Positions 1 to 6,267 of a DNA stretch of 30,428 bases are shown here, piece by piece. Origin of the DNA: JADFJB01 sp964464595. Lineage in GTDB: Bacteria > Zhuqueibacterota > JdFR-76 > DREG01. Position numbers and translations under genes: made by a program. The notes under the pieces are model-generated. The model searched no databases and was not told the origin of the DNA. It saw only the letters and a program-made list of their open reading frames with translations. The stretch lies in NCBI GenBank assembly GCA_964464595.1, contig CAYXGW010000070.1:1-30428 (forward strand). Direction: 5' to 3'. How positions within the stretch are numbered: position 1 is the stretch's first letter; the number at the start of each line of letters is the position of its first letter.

Positions 1-30
1 GTTATCCCGAATGAAAAGTCAAACAACGCT

Positions 31-794
31 ATGACAAATAATGTAACAATATCTGCTAAAAAACAACTTGGGCTATTACTGTGGTTACTCGGAATGGTTG
101 GTGCGGTTTCGCTGCTTCCTGCACTCCCATCGATCTTGTCCAAGCTAAGTAGTGAAGACTATCATGTCACCATTTGGGTCATTCAAGCTGCATCACTTGT
201 ACAGACTGGCGTTCTGATGGCTGTAGCAGTTCTAATTGGTGTATTTCTTGGTCCTCAAGTCAGATTATCATCTCCCGCTGCCGAAGCTGCCGTCAGTCGT
301 CGGTCTATAATTGACGCGCTCCGACCGCAGATCGCGCCTGGCCTTATGGGCGGTATAATTGGCGGCGTAGCGATCTCCGTCTTTTCGTTAATTTTCCTTT
401 CGCACCTTCCAACCGAATTCGTTGCTGAAGTAAGGAAGTTCTCTCTACCTTTGCTAACACGTCTGCTCTATGGTGGTATCTCAGAAGAGGTCCTTATGAG
501 GTTGGGTTTGATGACGTTCCTGGTATGGCTCCCCTACCGCATCATACAGAAACGGAAAGGCGAAGTAAAGGCTGGCTACTTTATCGTAGCCATCGCGGCC
601 TCGGCCATCTCCCTTTGGCGCGTGTTTTGGCTCCAACTATGACGGCGGGCATCATTGCATACGTCATCATAGCGAATGCTCTCTTCGGTATCGTGGCCGG
701 CTTTTTATACTGGCGGAGGGGACTTGAGTCAGCCATGATCGCACATATGTTGGCTCATGGGGTTATGCTTACCATAGAACGACTGGTGCCTTGA
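31..794 (+). pseudogene. CPBP-family intramembrane metalloprotease, frameshifted
   Basis: The first frame (31-642) encodes hydrophobic helices and the CPBP (Abi) motif 1, EEVLMR, with E152, E153 and R157. The second CPBP motif, GLGHLP, followed by two more hydrophobic segments, is found only in another frame (597-794). The protein therefore has to change frame (net -1) around 590-607 to be complete, giving about 250 aa, normal for the family. CPBP enzymes are polytopic membrane proteases for prenylated proteins, bacteriocin immunity or unknown substrates; the substrate here is unknown. The break sits on the sequence GGCCTCGGCCA (597-607), which encodes ASA in one frame and GLGH in the other, and several residues usually found before GLGH appear to be missing. 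No good Shine-Dalgarno site precedes the ATG at 31, but the window begins only 30 bases upstream. The gene is more GC-rich than its neighbour. Family call is strong; whether the break is real or an assembly error is open. Confidence 0.75.
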
Positions 795-938
795 TGACGC
801 GAATAATTGCGACATACGTAGCCACTTCCGATGAATGTAAATCAGTTCACCGGTGGTGTTCCTCCCTGGATTTTAAATTCTAATCTCATTTGACCTATAT
901 AGTCGGCTGCCACAGCAAAACGAAATTTAAGTAATTAA

Positions 939-1643
939 ATGGAAAAGAAAAATAGAAGCATAATATTCACCACATATATTCGTAATATTTTATTTGCATC
1001 TCCTTTTTATTTCCTGTCCATTGTCCCCTATCTGGTACTGGCTAAAACATTAGATATTGAAATAAATTTAAGGTATGCGCTTCTCGGTGCGCTTGGTTGG
1101 TGGTTGGCGCTTTTACTTAGAGTTCCTTTTATTCTCTATGCAAAATCTAAAAATCTCGATAACATACACTCAAATAAACTGATCGTAAGTGTATCAGGGC
1201 CAACAGAGGAGTCCATTCGGCTTATTATACTCGTAATAATAGGGTTAGTAACCAGAAATGCTTATTCGGTTGGTCTGGGATGGGGTGGTATCGAGATAAT
1301 TTACGGGCTCATTCATATTACAAGTATTGGTGTACTTCAGCAAAAAAATGATGCTAAAGCCCAGGAAGCCAAAGCCCTCCTGAAGAAAATGGGCCTGGAC
1401 AAATCACTTGACCCAAACACTCCATACTGGGGAGCAGTGGAACGCGTTTCCGCAAACGCAATTCACATCGGGTTTAGTTTGATATTGGTGTTTACGCCAT
1501 TTATGATAATTGTTTCGGCACCTCTGCATAGTTTTTTAAACTTCAATGTTTTGAGAATGAATAAAAAATCGATCAGAAATTCACAAATTACGTTTTTTTT
1601 GGTTTCAATGATAACGCTAAGTGCTGGTATATTACTTTTATAA
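939..1643 (+). CDS. YhfC-like (DUF2324) putative intramembrane protease
   Basis: A 234-aa polytopic membrane protein with about six hydrophobic segments. The arrangement of polar residues inside membrane segments fits the YhfC/DUF2324 family of putative glutamic-type intramembrane peptidases: GPTEESIR (about residues 87-94), a GLGWGGIE segment (about 112-119), ERVSANAIHIGF (about 168-179) and a late SAPLHSFLNF segment with His and Asn. Substrate and process are unknown. It starts 144 bases after the broken CPBP gene on the same strand, and both lie upstream of one attC-like site, so they may have travelled as one cassette. The Shine-Dalgarno site is weak. The gene is AT-rich compared with the CPBP gene, which suggests different sources. 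Family assignment rests on motif recognition only. Confidence 0.6.
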   Translation: MEKKNRSIIFTTYIRNILFASPFYFLSIVPYLVLAKTLDIEINLRYALLGALGWWLALLLRVPFILYAKSKNLDNIHSNKLIVSVSGPTEESIRLIILVIIGLVTRNAYSVGLGWGGIEIIYGLIHITSIGVLQQKNDAKAQEAKALLKKMGLDKSLDPNTPYWGAVERVSANAIHIGFSLILVFTPFMIIVSAPLHSFLNFNVLRMNKKSIRNSQITFFLVSMITLSAGILLL

Positions 1644-1690
1644 TTGGTCACGCGCGGGTGCCCTTGACCAGAAAAAAAAGAAAGCCGTGT

Positions 1691-1713
1691 GGCACGTGGC
1701 TTCAGCCCGTGCC
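1691..1713. other. GC-rich hairpin abutting attC-like site
   Basis: GGCACG (1691-1696) and GGC (1698-1700) pair with GCC (1705-1707) and CGTGCC (1708-1713) around the loop TTCA. It overlaps the first three bases of the attC-like site at 1711. There is no T-tract after it, so it is not a convincing intrinsic terminator. Confidence 0.5.
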
Positions 1714-1832
1714 TAACGAAGAAAATTCAGCCGTCGCGCTTCTCGTGCGCGTTTCTGAATTTTTGGTGATGCGAGACTTTGTGCATCTCCGAACTTTTGA
1801 ATGAAGCGCGCGCCTGATTTGCGGAGTTAGGT
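1711..1832 (+). other. attC-like integron recombination site (first)
   Basis: The segment starts with GCCTAAC (1711-1717, fits RYYYAAC) and ends with GTTAGGT (1826-1832, fits GTTRRRY). Between them the arms are imperfectly complementary: AAATTCAG plus CGCGCTTC on the left pair with GAAGCGCG plus CTGATTT on the right, and the centre folds further through GATGC/GCATC. A length of 122 bases lies in the known range for attC sites. It sits just 3' of the YhfC-like gene and 5' of a lipoprotein gene, the position expected at a cassette boundary. No integrase gene or attI is visible, so this would be part of a cluster of attC sites lacking an integrase, or of an array that continues to the left. Confidence 0.65.
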
Positions 1833-1879
1833 AGCTATACTCTTATTATTATCAATTAAACTCAGAAAGGAGATTTGAA

Positions 1880-2413
1880 ATGAAAAAAACAGCAATAAGT
1901 TTGATTGTAGTTACGGTTTGGATGTTTACGCTCTTAGGATGTTCCACAACTCGTGTGATTACACCGAAAACCGGATTTACACTCTCAAAAGATGCCGCCC
2001 TGGTAACGACAAATGGCGCGAGACTTGGCACCAGGTTTGTCAAGACAACCGGGGATTCCATTGTTGCACGTGACTATACTTTTGACCGCAGCCTGCACTT
2101 TCATTTTTCTGAGGTGCAAAAAGTGGAGATGAAGAATCATGGCAAAGGAGCCTGGCAAGGCTTTTTGTGGGGAGCAGCAGGAGGTGTTATTTTGGGGTAT
2201 CTTGCAGGTGAGAATAATGCTCAAGATGCGTTAGCGTCGAGAGGTGCAGGTGCATTTATTTTGGGAATTTTTGGTGGAGCAGCCGGAGCAATAATAGGCG
2301 CGACAAAGGGAAAAACTGAAACCTATTTGTTTGAAGAGACTCAAGAAGAAGCAAATGCTTCAGAAGGACTTTCAGAGACAGATGCAAAATTTGTCAGGAA
2401 AAATCGCCGGTGA
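1880..2413 (+). CDS. Lipoprotein with glycine-zipper membrane segment
   Basis: A 177-aa protein with a lysine-rich N-terminus, a hydrophobic stretch and a lipobox LLGC with the acylated Cys at residue 21, so a lipid-anchored envelope protein is predicted. Residues about 40-75 look like a small beta-rich domain. Residues about 78-135 contain two Gly/Ala-rich hydrophobic hairpins (GAAGGVILGYLAG and GIFGGAAGAIIGA), typical of glycine-zipper membrane-inserting segments. The C-terminus is charged. An AAGGAG site (1867-1872) sits 7 bases before the ATG. It is the first gene between the two attC-like sites and is followed 78 bases later by a second lipoprotein gene. Function is unknown; structural or pore-like roles are possible for glycine-zipper proteins. 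Confidence 0.75.
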   Translation: MKKTAISLIVVTVWMFTLLGCSTTRVITPKTGFTLSKDAALVTTNGARLGTRFVKTTGDSIVARDYTFDRSLHFHFSEVQKVEMKNHGKGAWQGFLWGAAGGVILGYLAGENNAQDALASRGAGAFILGIFGGAAGAIIGATKGKTETYLFEETQEEANASEGLSETDAKFVRKNRR

Positions 2414-2491
2414 AGTGTTTTCCAATTACCTGACTTCAGTAAAAAGGCATAGGCTTATAATAAGATTTAATAATCGAAGGAGGACAGGCAA

Positions 2492-2989
2492 ATGATTCGC
2501 AAAATCAAAAACTTAAGCTCAGCGGTCGTTTTTATAACCATCATGGTTTTTTCACCAGGGTGTGCCACTTTGATGAATGGTACTCAACATTATTTGGGAA
2601 TAATGAGTGATCCCCCGGGCGCGAAAGTTACTGTAGATAACCATATAATCTATGACACTCCTGTTACAGTGGTTCTTGAAAAGAGGGAAAATCATACTGT
2701 CAAAATAGAGTTGGAAGGCTATTTCCCGTATGAAATAAAGATCTCGAAAAAAGTTAATTGGCTTCTTGCGGGAGTAGGACTATGGCCATTATTTCCATCT
2801 ATTGTTATTGATTTTATTACAGGAGGAATTTACACACTGAGTCCGGAGCAGGTAAAGGCTCAATTAAAGCAGGAAGATATAGGCCTGATTGGGCAAGGCG
2901 ATAGACTCTACATTTCCGTGGTTCTTGAACCACCTGCAGATATGGAGAGAATTGCTACCCTTACCAAGAGAACCCAATTAACAAAATAG
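2492..2989 (+). CDS. PEGA-domain lipoprotein
   Basis: A 165-aa protein with a signal sequence ending in a lipobox-like SPGC (Cys about residue 24). Residues about 36-72 match a PEGA domain: DPPGAKVTVDN, then DTPVTVVL, then GYFPYEIKI. PEGA is a surface-associated beta domain found in lipoproteins and S-layer-like proteins. It is followed by a hydrophobic segment (about residues 88-113, WLLAGVGLWPLFPS onward) ending near DFITGGIYTL, and a polar tail. An AAGGAGG site precedes the ATG. It is likely co-transcribed with the upstream glycine-zipper lipoprotein, as no terminator separates them. The second attC-like site follows 45 bases after the stop. The biological role is not known. Confidence 0.75.
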   Translation: MIRKIKNLSSAVVFITIMVFSPGCATLMNGTQHYLGIMSDPPGAKVTVDNHIIYDTPVTVVLEKRENHTVKIELEGYFPYEIKISKKVNWLLAGVGLWPLFPSIVIDFITGGIYTLSPEQVKAQLKQEDIGLIGQGDRLYISVVLEPPADMERIATLTKRTQLTK

Positions 2990-3034
2990 ACAAATAAAAG
3001 AATATTTTTAATATGTGTTTGATGTTCAAAGGCT

Positions 3035-3168
3035 ACCTAACAATTAGCTTAAGTTGACCCGAAGGGCACTGTTTGAAATCGAATTTTTAGAGTTCCGCAT
3101 CAGTTATTCTAAAATTCTGAACGTTCTGTGCACCGCAACCTTCGGGCTACTTAGCCAAGCCGTTAGGA
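3035..3168 (+). other. attC-like integron recombination site (second)
   Basis: It opens with ACCTAAC (3035-3041, fits RYYYAAC) and closes with GTTAGGA (3162-3168, matching GTTRRRY except for the last base). The arms pair imperfectly over their length: GCTTAAGT and CCCGAAGG on the left face CCTTCGGG and ACTTAGCC on the right, and the centre contains GAATTTTTAGA facing TCTAAAATTC. The length is 134 bases. The two sites share the terminal boxes but not the interior, as expected for attC sites from different cassettes. It lies directly after the PEGA lipoprotein gene and 31 bases before the end of the convergent carboxypeptidase gene. Confidence 0.6.
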
Positions 3169-3198
3169 GTTTTATCTGAGCTTCTAAAAGTTCAATCA

Positions 3199-4836
3199 TT
3201 ATTCTTCAATCTCAAAATATTTAAACACAGGATAGACGACTTTCGCCGTTTTAACATTTTTACTTATTAAGTATTCATCAAAAAAATTCCAGGCCACCAG
3301 GCCATCATCGGATTCCGGCTCCAGCAAGTAAAAAATAAGATTGGCGAGGGGTTGGGCCAAGTCGACTTTATACGAACCCGCGGTAAATTCCCTGGTTTTA
3401 TCTGAAAATGTGCCCGAAATTGCGGCCATATTATGACCCTCGAATTTTCTGGAATTTTGGTCGAATTGTTCGACTGTAAATTCTTCACCAACTGCTCTTA
3501 CAGCCTTTTGCAATCTTTCAACTTTTACGCCATGTTGCCGTAATATTTCTGCAATAGACTCAATCGATGAAGAAAATAAATATCCTCTCGGCAGCGTGCT
3601 TCCCTTTTCGGCTTCAAATTTACTGAAATTTTGTACGCCCGGCACATCGACAATTTCACCTTTACGCAGATAGCTGGTTTCACCATTGCTGTTTGTAAAA
3701 GGCTCATATTTATAAGCTCGCAGCGTAAATGTTTGGTCCATTGCAACCATTTTAAATCGAACCCCTTTCCGGGTTTTTCCCGCATCGTTTAATACGGATT
3801 GAATGGCCGCTTTTTCCGCCTCCTTATTAATTTTCATTATGTCGTAGCCAAATTCGTTTGTGTATTCGATAATCCCCAAAGCAAAAGCATAGACTGAATG
3901 AATTCTTTTATAAAATGGATCGTGGGCAAAAGTTTCAGAAAGGATTGCCATTTTATTTCGTAATCCGAACTGGTTAACAAGGTAGCGGGGATGATGATTG
4001 TAGGTTCGCCAGGTTTTTGGCGGCCAACCCTGTCTTATGCGAAAACCACCATACAAGTACATATCCAGGTTGAACCTATTTTTCATTTGCTTTGTGATTT
4101 CCGGCAGCATTGTATTCATTGTGTAGTCCGAAGTGGATGGAAAACCGGCGCTATGATAACTTGGCGCATAGGTTAATGAATAACCATGCCAACTGCCGTT
4201 TGTGGTGTGCAGATCGACGAAGAGTTCCGGGTCCCATTTTAGAATGACGTTTTTCATGAGCCCCTGCGTCTCGAGAGCTTCGAGCTTCATGCCGTCGCGG
4301 TTTAAATCAAAACCCTGTCCGTTAGCCCGGCTGCCTGCCAACTTTGGACTGCCTGCTTGTGAGCGGCGGTTGCCCTCTGCCATTTTATCATTACCGTCCG
4401 AATTATAAATGGGTGTTATCAATAAAATTTGATTGGATAACAAATCTTTCTTATCGCCAAACAGGATTTCCCGCATGAGAATCATCAGCGCTTCTTTGCC
4501 TTCAACCTCGCCGCCATGGATATTACCCTGAAGATAAATAACCGGTTTGCCGGATGCATCTGCTTCTGTCGGTGAAGTTATTTTAGGATTTGCCAAAACC
4601 AGCATTTGCACGGCTCGCCCTTCCAAACTTATAGCGATTGTTTCCACATGCACCAGGGGGCTTTTTGTTTTTGCAGCATTCACAAATTTCATCACATCTT
4701 CATGAGTGGATGTTTGCGTACAATTTGTCTTTTCCGGGATGGTTATGAATTCCTCACTCCATTGGAAAGCATGAACATTATTAAAAAAAATGATGAAACT
4801 TAAACTAATCAAAATAATGTTTTTCAAAGTTCGCAT
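3199..4836 (-). CDS. Secreted M14 zinc carboxypeptidase
   Basis: A 545-aa protein with a Sec signal peptide (about residues 1-23, ending VHA). The M14 catalytic domain shows the zinc ligands H107 and E110 in NIHGGEVEG, the third ligand H210 in DLHTTNG, the substrate-binding NR pair in DLNRDG (N179, R180) and the likely catalytic Glu in ILSETFAH (about residue 301). The enzyme should remove C-terminal residues from peptides outside the cytoplasm. About 200 C-terminal residues follow the catalytic domain and have no motif I recognise; there is no T9SS sorting tail, unlike the other M14 protein at 11455. A GAGG site precedes the ATG by 7 bases. The gene converges on the attC-like site, so it may mark the chromosomal edge of the cassette region. 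Confidence 0.88.
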   Translation of the reverse strand: MRTLKNIILISLSFIIFFNNVHAFQWSEEFITIPEKTNCTQTSTHEDVMKFVNAAKTKSPLVHVETIAISLEGRAVQMLVLANPKITSPTEADASGKPVIYLQGNIHGGEVEGKEALMILMREILFGDKKDLLSNQILLITPIYNSDGNDKMAEGNRRSQAGSPKLAGSRANGQGFDLNRDGMKLEALETQGLMKNVILKWDPELFVDLHTTNGSWHGYSLTYAPSYHSAGFPSTSDYTMNTMLPEITKQMKNRFNLDMYLYGGFRIRQGWPPKTWRTYNHHPRYLVNQFGLRNKMAILSETFAHDPFYKRIHSVYAFALGIIEYTNEFGYDIMKINKEAEKAAIQSVLNDAGKTRKGVRFKMVAMDQTFTLRAYKYEPFTNSNGETSYLRKGEIVDVPGVQNFSKFEAEKGSTLPRGYLFSSSIESIAEILRQHGVKVERLQKAVRAVGEEFTVEQFDQNSRKFEGHNMAAISGTFSDKTREFTAGSYKVDLAQPLANLIFYLLEPESDDGLVAWNFFDEYLISKNVKTAKVVYPVFKYFEIEE

Positions 4837-5072
4837 AATGTATCCTCGTTATTAGAATTTCAATGTGCATTAATTACGTTGATCTATTCCATGGCGCAAG
4901 ATTAATGCTGCCAACAAAATTAAAACTTTGGTAAAAAACAGAGTTTTTAGCAGTAAAAGCGAAAACGGTGTATTTTATTATAATAGGCTTGTTAAAAATA
5001 AATGTATATAATTTCTATACTACTTGAAATTTGTTAGTTAATCATATATTTTATTTTGTTTTCTTTAATCTA

Positions 5073-5326
5073 TTGGAGATATCAATTTCTAGAGCTAAAC
5101 GGAGCTTAAATGAGCGGAAATTTAAAAATTGGAAAGATTTACCTAGTGGTGGTCGATTATATTGGTATATGGTGAAAGGTAGATTCAATGGACAGCTCAA
5201 TATATTAAAGAGGTAGATATCAACGAACAAACAATTAGGTTTTACCAAGAGATTTATAATGAAAACAATGAATTGGTAGAAATTCATGAAAAATATCCTT
5301 TCGATAAAGGACATAAATCAATTTAG
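5073..5326 (+). pseudogene. Small conserved-looking protein gene, frameshifted
   Basis: Two overlapping frames together give one plausible small protein of about 84 aa. The first frame reads SISRAKRSLNERKFKNW, then SGGRLYWYMVKGRFNG. After a shift near 5188-5192 the second frame continues TAQYIKEVD, TIRFYQEIYNENNELVEIHE and KYPFDKGHKSI, ending at TAG 5324-5326. One missing base after AATGG is enough to restore the reading (net -1). The start is uncertain: TTG at 5073 is in frame but has no clear Shine-Dalgarno site. It resembles small uncharacterised proteins I have seen paired with the gene that follows here, but I cannot name the family. Whether the break is biological or a sequencing indel is unclear. 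Confidence 0.5.
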
Positions 5327-5336
5327 AAAGAAAAAA

Positions 5337-5600
5337 ATGCATATCGTTACTAGTAAAGAAGTTGCTCAAAAATTGTCAGATTACTTACATCATAAGATTG
5401 AACTTAATGAGCTTGTAGATTGGGCTGAAAATATGGTTCAGGAAAATGATTTCGAAAAAGAGAATTTCAACAATATACGTGATATTTTGGCTAAGTTAGG
5501 GTTTGCCGATGTTCGGGCTTTTGGTTTAAACTGGGAAGATTGTGAGCGTTTTCTCAACCAACTAGGTTATAAGCTTAAGCTGGAGGTAGTCGAAAATTAA
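5337..5600 (+). CDS. Small conserved hypothetical protein (87 aa)
   Basis: The preferred start is ATG 5337 (MHIVTSKEVAQKL), because the preceding gene ends at 5326 and the longer reading from 5286 would overlap it. It encodes an acidic, helical protein: a helix-turn segment about residues 5-45 (SKEVAQKLSDYLHHKI, LNELVDWAENM) and a second helical region about 48-80 ending in LGYKLKLEVVEN. No catalytic motif or membrane segment is seen. It forms a module with the frameshifted upstream gene. The function is unknown; such pairs can be regulatory or toxin-antitoxin-like, but nothing in the sequence proves this. Confidence 0.55.
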   Translation: MHIVTSKEVAQKLSDYLHHKIELNELVDWAENMVQENDFEKENFNNIRDILAKLGFADVRAFGLNWEDCERFLNQLGYKLKLEVVEN

Positions 5601-5738
5601 TTTGATGTTCTAATCCTCTCGATTTATTAATTTCCCTCCGAATCGCCTCAAGCCTCATCCAATTTTTAGCATGTCATTCGTCTCAACTGTATTCTGGTTG
5701 ATTTAATGATTAGTACTGCCGCTGTGGCGGATCACTCG
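5592..5738 (-). pseudogene. Decayed duplicate of glycosyltransferase 3' end
   Basis: This stretch is closely similar to 6250-6399, the last part of the intact glycosyltransferase gene. Matching blocks include GAAAATTAATTTG (5592-5604 and 6250-6262), CCGAATCGCCTC, CCTCATCCAAT, TTTAGCAT and CTGTGGCG. On the minus strand it would read roughly as RHSG, then WMRLEAIRR, but with frameshifts and an in-frame stop where the intact gene has TCAATC. It begins at the stop codon of the small gene at 5337 and ends abruptly at 5738. It is best explained as the remnant of a second, lost copy of the glycosyltransferase gene. Confidence 0.75.
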
Positions 5739-5773
5739 CGGCCTTGGATTTTTTTCATTTTTTTATTTTTGGC

Positions 5774-5802
5774 TTGACAAAGTCAAACTGACTCGCTATC
5801 TT
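5774..5802 (+). promoter_or_regulatory. Sigma-70-like promoter with overlapping palindrome
   Basis: A perfect -35 box TTGACA (5774-5779) is followed after exactly 17 bases by TATCTT (5797-5802, 4 of 6 matches to the -10 consensus). The -35 box is part of the palindrome TTGAC-AAA-GTCAA (5774-5786), which could serve as an operator. It faces two tiny ORFs with strong ribosome binding sites. Confidence 0.5.
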
Positions 5803-5858
5803 TTTATTGTAAGTGAGAAATTCCTATTCTCCAAAGAGGGCTTCAGGAGGTATTCACT

Positions 5859-5915
5859 ATGAAAAACAGCCCGACACTTAGCTTGTTTTATAAGGAACAA
5901 AAATGCACCGGATAG
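5859..5915 (+). CDS. Tiny ORF, 18 aa, strong ribosome binding site
   Basis: The sequence CAGGAGG (5844-5850) lies 8 bases before ATG 5859, and the frame ends at TAG 5913. The predicted peptide begins MKNSPTLSLFYKEQ and ends KCTG; it is basic with one Cys near the C-terminus. It sits about 57 bases after the -10 box at 5797. Such a short ORF can arise by chance; support comes from the combination of promoter, near-perfect Shine-Dalgarno site and a second similar ORF downstream. It could be a leader peptide, a small signalling or toxic peptide, or a remnant. No family recognised. Confidence 0.3.
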   Translation: MKNSPTLSLFYKEQKCTG

Positions 5916-5931
5916 TGGGAGACAAATTCGT

Positions 5932-5961
5932 GGACATTAAGGTCAACAGACCTAATTGTCC
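5932..5961 (+). other. RNA hairpin between the two tiny ORFs
   Basis: Arms of 13 bases (5932-5944 and 5949-5961), beginning GGACA and ending TGTCC, pair with two mismatches around the loop AACA. It lies between the stop of the 18-aa ORF and the Shine-Dalgarno site of the 12-aa ORF, where it could act as an attenuator or stability element. Confidence 0.5.
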
Positions 5962-5994
5962 GTTCAATCAGAACTATTTACTAAGGAGGAAGCC

Positions 5995-6033
5995 ATGACA
6001 CAATGCACTAGCTTTCCTGGCCCCACTGTTTAA
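5995..6033 (+). CDS. Tiny ORF, 12 aa, strong ribosome binding site
   Basis: AAGGAGG (5983-5989) precedes ATG 5995 by 5 bases, and the frame ends at TAA 6031. The predicted peptide is MTQCTSFPGPTV. Like the 18-aa ORF it contains a Cys-Thr pair. It is followed 30 bases later by a strong hairpin. It is too short to judge by coding content; the ribosome binding site is the main support. No family recognised. Confidence 0.28.
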   Translation: MTQCTSFPGPTV

Positions 6034-6062
6034 TCGCAGGTAAGGCTTAGGAAGAAAATCAT

Positions 6063-6115
6063 AACCACGGGTGGCTGCGGATAGGATTTCGTGATAATTC
6101 GTGTCACCCGTGGTT
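6063..6115. terminator. Strong inverted repeat, possible terminator
   Basis: AACCACGGGTG (6063-6073) and CACCCGTGGTT (6105-6115) are perfect 11-base inverted repeats with a 31-base loop. Only a weak T-tract follows on the plus strand (TTTATT) and on the minus strand (ATTTTC), so termination may be inefficient or bidirectional. It closes the tiny-ORF unit on the left and a possible minus-strand gene remnant on the right. Confidence 0.5.
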
Positions 6116-6117
6116 TA

Positions 6118-6186
6118 TTAATCATTCTCCTTCTCCGGCACCCTGAAAAAGCTGTCATCTATATCAAACGTTCGTTTCAATCTTTT
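6118..6186 (-). other. Possible C-terminal gene remnant
   Basis: On the minus strand a 22-codon open stretch reads KRLKRTFDIDDSFF then RVPEKEND and stops at 6118, directly before the inverted repeat at 6063-6115. The composition looks like the tail of a real protein that has lost its upstream part (a stop lies just upstream at 6187). I do not recognise it, and a chance reading is quite possible. Confidence 0.2.
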
Positions 6187-6267
6187 TTATAAAAATCTGA
6201 GCCTTTACTGTACCCCTTACGAAGTTACAAACTAAAATTGCAAAAAATAGAAAATTAATTTGCCGCT

